Shown here in pieces: positions 1 through 7,598 of a DNA stretch of 10,382 bases. The notes below the pieces were generated by a model. That model saw nothing but the letters and a program-made list of their open reading frames with translations, ran no database searches and was not told where the DNA came from. Within the stretch, counting starts at the first letter, position 1, and the number at the start of each line of letters is the position of its first letter. This DNA is from Xanthoparmelia taractica. Lineage: Eukaryota > Ascomycota > Lecanoromycetes > Lecanorales > Parmeliaceae. The position numbers and the translations under genes were made by a program. The stretch covers positions 1 to 10,382 of the forward strand of contig JANQBS010000636.1 of assembly GCA_033085395.1 (NCBI GenBank), in the 5' to 3' direction.

Positions 1-600
1 AAGTTAAGAAGATAATATATCTACTATAGTATTTCGAGGTGTATAATTAGATTATATATTATTATATATATCTTATAATAATTATTTATCTATAGAAGAT
101 ACTATTAGATTATTATTTTCGTTTAGCTAAGTTATTAATTTTATATAAATTTAACTTTATTCGTAAGTATCACGATACGTTTATAAATATACGTATCTAG
201 AATAATTAGAATAATCTTATAGTCTAAATTATCGAGAATAGACGTTATAACGATCTTCTACTATATAAAATAATCGTCTTTATCGATATTAAGTAGAACT
301 TAGATTCTATTCTTAAATTCTTCGATATATATTCAAATTTTAATAAGAAACGATACCTACGCGAGTATTACTAATATATCTATATTTATCTTAATTGTTA
401 GCTAAATTATCTAGTAAATATATATTATAGAATTAAAATCGAGATCTTAAGCACTAATCTTATTTCGTTTAATAATTAAATTTTTAAGTCTAAATAACTC
501 TTAATATATTCGTAGATATTTATATTACTATTATATATAATAGAAGAATTCTTATACGCGCTATACGATTTTATTAGATCTAGATCTAATTAATTAAGAT
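1..600. other. AT-rich RIP-degraded tract, no gene recognised
   Basis: This stretch is very rich in A and T. CpA and TpG are nearly absent, and stop codons are dense in all six frames. That matches the RIP-mutated transposons further along, so it is most likely another dead repeat or the 5' part of the retrotransposon that follows. I looked for transposase, reverse transcriptase and gag motifs on both strands and found none I could defend. I also saw no copy of the A2 terminal repeat (3529-3765), which a complete Ngaro-type element would carry at its 5' end. Confidence 0.6.
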
Positions 601-775
601 TCGCTGCAAGTAAAAAATTAGAATCGTTAATATCACGGTTTTGGTATCTGCTCTCCGAATGCCAAGCCGGTGTGAATCAATGTTGCTTCGGAGAAGAGTT
701 TTTAGAGTATTCGTAGCATATTTAAACAATGGAAGCAGTTAATTCCACTACACGTTTATTCGTTCGTGACAACTA
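601..775. other. Short less-mutated island with an 8-bp inverted repeat
   Basis: Composition changes abruptly here: CpA, TpG, CpC and GpG dinucleotides reappear for about 170 bp and then vanish again. It holds a perfect 8-bp inverted repeat, TCTCCGAA at 652-659 and TTCGGAGA at 687-694, with a 27-nt loop. A reading frame shared with the downstream reverse transcriptase runs through much of it and includes an ATG at 729. It may be the 5' edge of the retrotransposon ORF that escaped RIP, or a later insertion. I do not recognise a tRNA or a known small element. Confidence 0.45.
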
Positions 776-2400
776 ATTAAAGAATTATTTAGATCTTATA
801 TTCGTAAAGACTCTTTCGAATATTCTTCGAAAGAAAGCAAAAATCGAATATCGAGATTAAATCCTACGTTATCGTAATTATAATTATTAATTAACTCTCG
901 TAATACCTAATATATTAATAACGAACCTTTAAAAATAGCTTTAATATAATCGCTTAACCGAGATTAATTCTTAGACGAAATAGTAATTCGTTTATTCGCC
1001 GCTAGGGCTAGTTCCGAAGCACGATAATAATTAAAGATGTATTTATAATCTCTTATTTTTATATAAGATCTTAATTAATAATAATATATTCTAGAACTAA
1101 GAAGCTCTGGAATACGCGATATATAATAACGTAGTAATTATATTATTACAATAAGATCTTAGAGCTTAGTTCGTTAAAAGAGATCTAAAAAATATCTTTA
1201 GATATATATCGATTACAATTTTAGATTAATAATTGCTAGAATTTTACTATAACGATCGCTATTAAATAGAACGATATCTATTCTTCGATCTACGTACGTT
1301 ATTATTTATATTTAATCTATTTATAAAGACTCTTAATTAAATCTTAATAATAATTCTTCTTTAAATTATAGTACTTTACTATCTAGACGATTTCTTCGCT
1401 ATTCTAATATCAATCGATAATACGATCGTATATAACTAATAATTTAATCTCGTATATAAAGAATTAGACTTTAAAATTAATTACATTAAGAATATTATAG
1501 ATATTATAATTGATTTTCTGGGGATTAAGTTCGATAGTATTCTAATATAGATTAGATTTCTTTTCGATAAGCTCGCTCGGGCGAGAAACACGATTAAGAA
1601 TCTTCTAAATCGAGCGGTGATCTTATATCGCGAACTCGAGTTAGTAATCGATTTCTTATTATTTACTATTAAGATCGTGATCTTAGAGAGAACGTTTTTA
1701 AGATAACTTTTCGATACTATTTGAAGATTAATAATACTTATTAAAATTCTATTATATATAAAGATCGATTTATTATAATAAAAGATCTTTCTAAAAGACT
1801 AAAATAGTCTAAAGTTAATTCGTTACGTTATTAATCGATTAATATAATATATTTAAATAGACGCATTAGGGATCTTTAATATAAGAAATTATATTCTAAA
1901 GCACTTAGATCTCTTATAGTCGATTTAGAAGACTTTTAATATTTCGATATTTATACGTTATTATTAGAAAGATATCTAGTTTAAAGAAATAAAAATCGTA
2001 TATTACGCTATTCGACTATAATTATAAAGACTTTAAAAATTACGATTAATGCTATATTACGATAACGACGTATATATTTATAATCTTAAAAAGTTCTCTA
2101 TTCGCGAATTAGCTATAATCTTATTACGAGATATAGTAATATTATTAATAAAATACAATATCTACTTAATCTTAATATAAATTTTAATTAAGATTAATAA
2201 GCTAATAAATAACTTATTACGCTTTCGATATCGAAAGATCGCTAACGTATATTTATAGCTAAGATATATCTTAATCGCTCTATAGAGTTAAAACGCGATT
2301 TATCGAATTTCTAATATAATTAGATCGTATTATTACGAGAGATAGCTCGTCTTCTCTAATGGGATTTAGTCGCAAAAACGCGAAAAACGTATATTTTATT
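729..2400 (+). pseudogene. Reverse transcriptase-RNase H of a YR retrotransposon (RIP-killed)
   Basis: The whole reading lies in one frame, despite many stops. SPLGLVPK at 996-1019 is the N-terminal RT motif. VKRDLK at 1173-1190 holds the first catalytic aspartate. A FDLRT-like segment near 1287-1301 corresponds to the usual FGLRxAP. YYLDDF at 1377-1394 is the catalytic YxDD-type box, and the xYLDDF form is typical of DIRS/Ngaro enzymes rather than Gypsy or Copia. DFLGIKFDS (from 1512), KLARAR (from 1569) and ERTFLR (1686-1703) mark the thumb and connection. Around 2052-2090 a YYDND segment followed by SIREL fits the RNase H region. The enzyme would copy the element's RNA into DNA. That the frame is kept over more than 1.3 kb while full of stops shows point mutation, not indels, destroyed it. 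The start at 729 is a guess; the first secure motif is at 996. Confidence 0.8.
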
Positions 2401-3300
2401 TATTAAGTTATATAGCGCTTATTGCGTTATTAATAAGAGTATACCTTTCTTTTTAGCGATCGTTAACTTACTTATTAATTAAATTACATATCTTAGCACG
2501 AGATAAGTTAAGGCTAAGACTATTAAGATCTATTTAATAGACGTTAAATTAGCTTACGTTAATATAAGATATAAGAATCTTACGATATTTTATAATCCTT
2601 AGTTATAAAGAATTATCGTCGATATTTAATATTTATAAGGCGAGACTAAGACGAAAGAACGCCGTTTAATTACTAAAGATCTATTATTATAAATATTTAC
2701 TTATATTAATTAAGAAGATAAGGTCGAAGTAACGCTTTATATAGTCTTTTATCTTATATTCGCCGTATTTCTTCGTATAAGCGAGTTTATATATATTATA
2801 CGTAATCGTAAAGTCTAGAACTTCGCGTAATAATTTCTTATTCGTCGCTCGATAAAACTATACGAGAAATATCTTAAACTTATACTTTTAATATTTAAAA
2901 CGAATTTCTTTTATTAAGAAATAATACTTATTATTACGACGTTAAATAATAACGCTTATATAATAAAGATCTTACGATATCTCTTTAGATAAAAGATTTT
3001 ATTAAATAGTTCTCTCTTTTAATTAAATAAAAACTCTTTTATTAAAAAGCTAATTATTAATTAATTTTATTAAATATTAATCTCGCTTAATATAAGAGAT
3101 TATTATTTAAAATACTTCTTTTATAAAGGGGCTATTACTTTAGCACGCGAGACGAGTCTTAGCGATAATAAGATTATACTATTAAGACGCTAGAAGTTCG
3201 ATTTCTATTGTCTCTATATTATTACTTATCTTAAGTAAATATTTATTATATTATAAAGATATTAATATCTTTTATTTTATTAGCGTTAGTATTAACGATA
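2400..3300 (+). pseudogene. Tyrosine recombinase of a YR retrotransposon (RIP-killed)
   Basis: The reading frame differs from that of the RT, consistent with a separate or overlapping ORF. VKAKTIK near 2507-2527 begins the SAM-like N-terminal part. TKERRLITKDLLL at about 2648-2686 and FLRISEF at 2768-2788 mark the catalytic domain, with the box I arginine in FLRIxEF. A KGAITLARE segment from 3125 fits the HxxR region, the histidine position apparently lost. RR*KFDFYCLYI at 3185-3220 corresponds to GRWxSDxYxxYI, where the last tyrosines include the nucleophile. In the family this enzyme integrates the circular cDNA without making a target-site duplication. Multiple in-frame stops make it non-functional. 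Confidence 0.8.
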
Positions 3301-3367
3301 CTTATATTATTAAATCGTTATACGAAATCTTCTACGAAATCTTTATATAACGTCTTTTAATTATTTA

Positions 3368-3528
3368 AGAGTTTTTCTAACGCTAAGATATATTTAGAAA
3401 CTTATCTAGATCTATTAACAATCTAGCTAAATTTATTAATTACTAATCTTAGCGTTAGAACGACTTAATAAACTATTTATAATATTACTTAATCTCGATA
3501 TATATATCTTTTTAAATAAAAATACTAA
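3368..3528 (+). repeat. Terminal repeat B1 (left copy), RIP-mutated
   Basis: This 161-bp unit starts AGAGTTTTTCTAACGCTAAG and ends in AATACTAA. It recurs 398 bp downstream at 3766-3926 with the same length; the differences seen are transitions. It lies about 70 bp after the end of the recombinase reading, where Ngaro elements place B1. CpG sites shared with the less mutated B2 copy are mostly kept, while CpA and CpC sites are changed. Confidence 0.75.
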
Positions 3529-3765
3529 TCGAATAATAAGACTATAAATTATTATATTTTATAATTTAATCCCTATTCTAGATATATACGTATATACGGG
3601 AAATATATATCTTCGAGAGTATTATATATATAAGTCTTATATTATTAATTGACTTTTTATTCGAATTCTTCTTACTTAGAGTAATCGTATTCTTTTATCT
3701 CACTTATTCACGTCTATATATAGCTATCTAATTAGATATTTTAGATTTATATCGTATAGATATAG
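3529..3765 (+). repeat. A2 segment between split direct repeats (left copy)
   Basis: This 237-bp AT-rich spacer separates B1 and B2. In a Ngaro-type layout it would be A2, identical before mutation to the A1 segment at the element's 5' end. It has no coding signature. The same segment is present, reverse-complemented, at 4882-5118. No A1 partner is visible elsewhere in the window. Confidence 0.5.
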
Positions 3766-3926
3766 AGAGTTTTTCTAGCGCTAAGGCACGTCCAGGGGCC
3801 TATCTAGGCCTGCTAACGATCTAGCTGAGCCTACTAACTGCTGACCTTAGCGTTGAGACGGCCCAATCAACTATCTACAGTACTGCTTGGTCCCGATATG
3901 TATGCCTTCATGAATGAGAACACTAA
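3766..3926 (+). repeat. Terminal repeat B2 (left copy), mostly unmutated
   Basis: This is the 161-bp partner of 3368-3528 and the outer 3' end of the retrotransposon. From about 3783 it keeps CpA, TpG, CpC and GpG sites that are mutated in B1 and in both right-hand copies, so it preserves something near the ancestral sequence. It ends in GAACACTAA, after which homology with the right arm stops and the gene island begins. Confidence 0.8.
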
Positions 3927-4001
3927 GCGTTGAACGATGCAGACGGAGCAAGTGCCGTGGGCGTATTTGGCGTTGGGAGCTGGTCGGCTTTTCGGTGCTA
4001 T

Positions 4002-4298
4002 CTAGTAGCTATAGTCTTGGTTTGAGGGGTTGTTGAGGATGTAGTTTATAATGGATCCGTCAGATAGTTCACTATCTCTGCTGAGGGGAAATGGAGCACT
4101 ATGTTTGTTGCTGTTAGTTGCGGTGCACGAAGGTGGGTCGTGAGGATCTTACGGAGCTGGAGGTGGGTCTGGAGCTCGAAATGGATCTTTGGGATTGGGC
4201 TTAGCATCGCCGTAGATATTGATATCACTACCCACCAGGGGGCTTGCAGTGACTGTGATTGAGGCAGCAAGAGAGAAAAGTATGTAGCTGGCTTTCAT
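4002..4298 (-). CDS. Small secreted proline-rich protein, two exons, effector-like candidate
   Basis: Exon 1 is 4153-4298 and exon 2 is 4002-4098, joined across a 54-nt intron, giving 80 residues and a TAG stop at 4002-4004. The first 18 residues, MKASYILFSLAASITVTA, are a clear signal peptide; cleavage after VTA before SP fits the -3/-1 rule, leaving about 62 mature residues. The mature part has no cysteine. It has a proline-rich middle (PDPPPAPAPFP) and an Asn/Ser/Tyr-rich end (ILNNPSNQDYSY). Unspliced, the frame would end at 4149 after 49 residues. An upstream in-frame ATG at 4377-4379 would add 27 residues and bury the signal peptide. I reject it because a TATA-like site lies only 17 bp before it. 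The start at 4296-4298 has G at -3. No family is recognised. Its place between RIP-mutated repeats is typical of fungal effector candidates, but that role is inference. Confidence 0.65.
4099..4152 (-). other. Predicted 54-nt intron
   Basis: On the minus strand it begins GTAAGA at 4152, carries the branch-site consensus CTAAC at 4113-4117, and ends ACATAG at 4099, 14 nt after the branch motif. Length, donor, branch and acceptor all match short introns of filamentous ascomycetes. It interrupts a codon after its second base (CC|T, proline). Removing it bypasses the TAA at 4149-4151 and opens 31 more codons. Confidence 0.75.
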
Positions 4299-4396
4299 AT
4301 CGTAAGACGTTGATGGGATTTGGGACGGAGATTTATTGTCTGCGAATACGCTGAAGGTAGAACGGAGGGAAAAAGCCATGCAGAGAGGAAGCAGTA

Positions 4397-4402
4397 CTTA
4401 TA
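4397..4402 (-). promoter_or_regulatory. TATA-like box of the small secreted protein gene
   Basis: The minus strand reads GTATAAGTAC around this site, followed by a pyrimidine-rich tract (about 4357-4375) of the kind often found at fungal transcription starts. It lies about 100 bp upstream of the preferred start codon at 4298 but only 17 bp upstream of the alternative ATG at 4379. A transcript starting some 30 bp downstream would exclude that upstream ATG. Confidence 0.4.
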
Positions 4403-4720
4403 CTCTCGCACCATGTCAATTCGTTCATGGCTTCTATGAGTTATCCTGGATTAGACGTATTAAATGAAAGAGTGAATAAGTAATCTGCGTTCTGAAAGAG
4501 CACGAAATGAAGGGTTTTGTAGCATATGAAAACATTAGCAAGAAAATGACTAGCTCTCAATAGTGCTAGAGAGAGCTTGTATCTATGTGACCTCACTCTC
4601 GAACGGTCGTGAGGCTGAAACTATTTTGAAATAATTTTAGAGAGGGGGCCAAAACGAAGTCATTAACACATTTATCGTTTAATAATAATAGGTAGGATAT
4701 TAGCCCTAAATAAGTCGAGA
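4403..4720. other. Upstream intergenic region with a small hairpin
   Basis: This holds the upstream region of the small secreted protein gene and no convincing ORF. CCTCAC at 4591-4596 pairs with GTGAGG at 4609-4614 around a 12-nt loop, and AGCTCTC near 4553 partly pairs with GAGAGCT near 4570. Composition is normal until the retrotransposon junction at 4721. I found no clear CCAAT box or known factor site. Confidence 0.5.
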
Positions 4721-4881
4721 TTAATATTCTCATTTATGAAGGCATACATATCGGAATCAAGTAATACTATAGATAGTTAATTAGGTCGTCTCAACGCTAA
4801 GATTAGTAGTTAATAGACTTAGCTAGATCGTTAATAGATCTAGATAAGTCTCTAGACGTGCTTTAGCGCTAGAAAAACTCT
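4721..4881 (-). repeat. Terminal repeat B2 (right copy), RIP-mutated
   Basis: This is the 161-bp inverted counterpart of 3766-3926. Against that copy it carries only C-to-T and G-to-A type changes, for example GAACACTAA to GAATATTAA at the inner end. The CpG sites in GCGC, ACGT, AACGAT, AGCGTT and CCGATA are all kept. Confidence 0.8.
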
Positions 4882-5118
4882 CTATATCTATATAATATAG
4901 ATCTAAAGTATCTAACTAAATAATTATATATAGACGTAAGTAAGTAAGATAAAAGAATACGATTACTTTAAGTGAGAAGAATTCGAATAAAGAGTTAACT
5001 AATAGTATAAGATTTATATATATAGTGCTCTCGAAGATATATATTTCTCGTATATACGTATATATCTAAAATAGAAATTAGATTATAAAATATAATAATT
5101 TATAGTCTTATTATTCGA
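4882..5118 (-). repeat. A2 segment (right copy)
   Basis: This is the inverted counterpart of 3529-3765, noncoding, lying between the two 161-bp repeats of the right copy. It has the same 237-bp length, which supports the split-direct-repeat architecture in both copies. Confidence 0.5.
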
Positions 5119-5279
5119 TTAGTATTCTTATTTATAAAGATATATATATCGGGATTAAGTAATATTATAGATAATTAATTAAGTTATTTTAACGTTAAGA
5201 TTAATAGTTAATAGACTTAGTTAGATCGTTAATAGATCTAAATAAGTTCTTAAATGTATCTTAGCGTTAGAAAAACTCT
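5119..5279 (-). repeat. Terminal repeat B1 (right copy), RIP-mutated
   Basis: This is the inverted counterpart of 3368-3528 and a direct repeat of 4721-4881 at an offset of 398 bp. On the minus strand it begins AGAGTTTTTCTAACGCTAAG, as B1 does in the left copy. Confidence 0.75.
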
Positions 5280-5346
5280 TAAATAATTAAAAGACGTTAT
5301 ATAAAGATTTCATAGAAGATTTCGCATAACGATTTAATAATATAAG

Positions 5347-6247
5347 TATCGTTAATATTAACGCTAATAAAATAAAAGATGCTAATATCTTTATAATATA
5401 ATAAATATTTACTTAAGATAAGTAATAATATAGAGACGATAGAAATCGAACTTCTAGCGTCTTAATAGTATAATCTTATTATCGCTAAGACTTATCTCGC
5501 GTGTTAAAGTAATAATCTCTTTACGAAAGAAGTGCTTTAAATAATAATCTCTTATATTAAGCGAGATTAATATTTAATAAAATTAATTAATAATTAGCTT
5601 TTTAATAAAAGAGTTTATATTTAATTAAAAGAAAGAACTATTTAATAAAACCTTTTATTTAAAAAAGTATCGTAAGATTTTTACTATATAAGCGTTATTA
5701 TTTAATATTATAATAATAAGTATTATTTCTTAATAAAAGAAATTCGTTTTAAATACTAAAAATATACGTTTAAGATATTTCTTATATAATCTTATCGAGC
5801 GACGAGTAAGAAATTATTACTCGAAGTTTTAAGCTTTACGATTATATATAATATATATAAACTCGCTTATACGAAGAAATACGATAAATATAAGATAAAA
5901 GATTATATAGAGCGTTACTTCGATCTCGTCTTCTTAATTAATATAAGTAAATATTTATAATAATAGATCTTTAATAATTAAACGATATTCTTTTATCTTA
6001 GTCTCGCCTTATAAACGTTAAATATTAATAATAATTCTTTATAACTAAGAATTATAAAATCTTATAAGATTTTTATATTTTATATTAATGTGAATTAATC
6101 TAACGTTTATTAAATAGATCTTAATAATCTTAAACTTAATTTATCTTATATTAAGATATACGATTTAATTAGCGAGTGAGTTAATAATTATTAAGAAGAA
6201 AGATATGCTCTTATTAATAGCGCAATAAGCGCTATATAACTTAATAA
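5347..6247 (-). pseudogene. Tyrosine recombinase, right copy (RIP-killed)
   Basis: This is the mirror of 2400-3300. The FLRIxEF box falls near 5859-5879, where the plus strand reads AAACTCGCTTATACGAAGAA. The C-terminal GRWxFDxYxxYI region falls near 5427-5462. Reading is blocked by many stops, as in the left copy. The limits are transferred by the 8647 rule and are approximate. Confidence 0.75.
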
Positions 6248-7575
6248 GTGTAATATACGTTTTTCGCGTTTTTGCGACTAAATCTTATTAGAGAAGACGA
6301 GCTATCTCTCGTAATAGTACGATCTAATTATATTAGAAATTCGATAAATCGCGTTTTAACTCTATAGAGCGATTAAGATATATCTTAGCTATAGATATAC
6401 GTTAGCGATCTTTCGATATCGAAAGCGTAATAAGTTATCTATTAGCTTATTAATATTAATTAAAATCTATATTAAGACTAAATAGATATCGTATTTTATT
6501 AATAATATTTCTATATCTCGTAATAAAATTATAGCTAATTCGCGAATAGAGAACTTTTTGAGATTATAAATATATGCGTTATTATCGTAATATAGCATTA
6601 ATTGTAATCTCTAAAGTCTTTATAATTATAGTCGAATAGCGTAATATATAATCTTTATTTCTTTAAATTAAATATTTTTTTAATAATAATATATAGATAT
6701 CGAAATATTAAAAGTCTTCTAAATCGACTATAAGAGATTTAAGTATTTTAGAATATAGTCTCTTATATTAAAGATCTCTAATACATTAATCTAAATATAT
6801 TATATTAATCGACTATTAATATAGCGAATTAACTTAAGATTATTTTAGTCTTTTAGAAAAATCTTTCATTATAGTAGATTAATCTTCATATATAATATAA
6901 TTTTAATAAATATTATTAACCTTCGAATAGTATTTAAAAGTCGTCTTAAAAACGTTCTCCCTAAAATCACGATCTTAATAGTAAATAATAAGAAATCAAT
7001 CGCTAACTCAAATTCGCGATATAAGATTATCGCTCGGTTTAAGAGATTCTTAATCGTATTTCTCGCCCGAGCGAGCTTATCGAAAAAGAGTCTAATCTAT
7101 ATTAAAATATTATCGAACTTAATCCCTAGAAAATCGACTATAATATCTATAATATTCTTAATGTAATTAATTTTAAAGTCTAATTCTTTATATACTAGAT
7201 TAAATTATTAGTTATATATAATCGTATTATTGATTGATACTAGAATAGCGAAGAAATCGTTTAGATAATAAAGCACTATAGTTTAAAGAAGAATTATTAT
7301 TAAGATTTAATTAAGGGCCTTTATAAATAGATTAAATATAAATAATAACGTACGTAGATCGAAGAATAGATATCGTTTTATTTAATAGCGATCGTTATAG
7401 TAAAATTCTAGCAATTATTGATTTAAAATTCTAATCGATATATATCTAAAGATATCTTTTAGATCTCTTTTAACGAACTAAGTCTTAAAGTCTTATTATA
7501 ATAATGCGATTACTGCGTTATTATATATCGCGTATTTTAGAGCCTCTTAGTTCGAGAATATATTATTATTAATTA
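6248..7575 (-). pseudogene. Reverse transcriptase-RNase H, right copy, 5'-truncated and RIP-killed
   Basis: This mirrors 1072-2399. It keeps the catalytic YLDDF region (mirror of 1377-1394, at about 7253-7270), the DFLGI segment (near 7133) and the KLARAR segment (near 7073-7078). It lacks the first part of the RT, which in the left copy lies before 1072. The break is where the neighbouring element starts, so insertion or recombination there probably removed it. Confidence 0.75.
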
Positions 7576-7598
7576 TACGGGCCGGAAAGGTCTGGTAT
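7576..7598 (+). repeat. 23-bp GGAAAGGT motif, left copy
   Basis: It matches 10306-10328 at 20 of 23 positions in direct orientation. It starts exactly at the base after the truncated retrotransposon. It is flanked by a 5-bp inverted repeat, TATAC (7574-7578) and GTATA (7595-7599), so it could fold with a 16-nt loop. It is probably an element terminus. Confidence 0.5.

Larger units (their letters stand above)
720..3926 (+). mobile_element. RIP-degraded tyrosine-recombinase retrotransposon (DIRS order, Ngaro-like), left copy
   Basis: Conceptual translation read through the stop codons gives, in order, reverse transcriptase (about 985-1530), an RNase H-like region (about 1560-2400) and a tyrosine recombinase (about 2500-3300). 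A noncoding block with a 161-bp direct repeat split by a 237-bp spacer follows. Reverse transcriptase together with tyrosine recombinase defines the DIRS order. The B1-A2-B2 block directly after the recombinase is the arrangement known for Ngaro elements, where an A1 copy is expected at the 5' end. No A1 is visible, so the 5' end is approximate and may be truncated or lie beyond the window. The element is dead, with dozens of in-frame stops of the kind made by CAA/CAG/TGG to TAA/TAG changes. Confidence 0.8.
1072..3926 (+). repeat. Left arm of a 2855-bp colinear inverted repeat
   Basis: The reverse complement of this segment is present at 4721-7575. Paired anchors include the outer edge TAATTAATAATAATA (1072-1086 with 7561-7575), TTTTCGAT (1561 with 7086), the split repeats (3368 with 5279, 3766 with 4881) and the inner end (3926 with 4721). 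All have coordinate sums of 8647, so no net insertion or deletion separates the arms at these points. Differences I read are C/T or G/A. The arm contains most of the RT, the RNase H, the recombinase and the terminal repeats. Confidence 0.88.
3927..4720. other. Unique, non-RIP gene island (loop of the inverted repeat)
   Basis: These 794 bp have ordinary base composition and normal CpA/TpG content, in sharp contrast to both flanks. The part from 3927 to 4001 lies downstream of the gene's stop codon. The rest holds a spliced minus-strand gene and its upstream region. No transposon motif was seen. This appears to be the original single-copy DNA that escaped RIP while both neighbouring repeats were mutated. 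Confidence 0.8.
4721..7575 (-). mobile_element. RIP-degraded YR retrotransposon, right copy, truncated at its 5' end
   Basis: This is the inverted partner of the left copy, with its 3' end (B2) facing the gene. It carries the same order on the minus strand: RT, RNase H, recombinase, B1, A2, B2. It stops at 7575 inside the RT and lacks the SPLGLVPK region that the left copy has upstream of 1072. The next base begins a different element. Unlike the left copy, it is RIP-mutated right up to its inner end at 4721. Confidence 0.8.
4721..7575 (-). repeat. Right arm of the 2855-bp inverted repeat
   Basis: This is the reverse complement of 1072-3926 with exact coordinate colinearity (sum 8647 at each anchor checked). 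Both arms show private transitions. For example, the left arm has TTG where the right has TCG near 1511/7135, and the left keeps CTGGGG where the right has CTAGGG. They therefore mutated at least partly independently after becoming identical. Confidence 0.88.

Noticed and set aside
640..700. Possible tRNA or structured RNA at the 652-694 inverted repeat
   Set aside because: Only one 8-bp stem is present; no cloverleaf arms, anticodon loop or T-loop consensus could be found.
1072..3300. Classification of the retroelement as Gypsy/Ty3 or a LINE
   Set aside because: The RT core reads xYLDDF, and it is followed by a tyrosine recombinase with FLRIxEF and GRWxSDxYxxYI-type blocks instead of a DDE integrase. 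No LTRs or endonuclease were seen.
4046..4270. A 74-codon minus-strand ORF overlapping the small secreted protein gene in another frame
   Set aside because: It crosses the predicted intron and both exons, has no signal peptide or recognisable motif, and is best explained as a shadow of the spliced gene.
4299..4379. In-frame upstream ATG at 4377-4379 giving a 27-residue N-terminal extension of the small secreted protein
   Set aside because: It would place the hydrophobic signal segment inside the protein, and a TATA-like site sits only 17 bp upstream, so the transcript probably starts after this ATG.
4427..4483. Tiny plus-strand ORF of 18 codons in the upstream region
   Set aside because: It is too short, has no motif or supporting context, and lies in the probable promoter region of the divergent gene.
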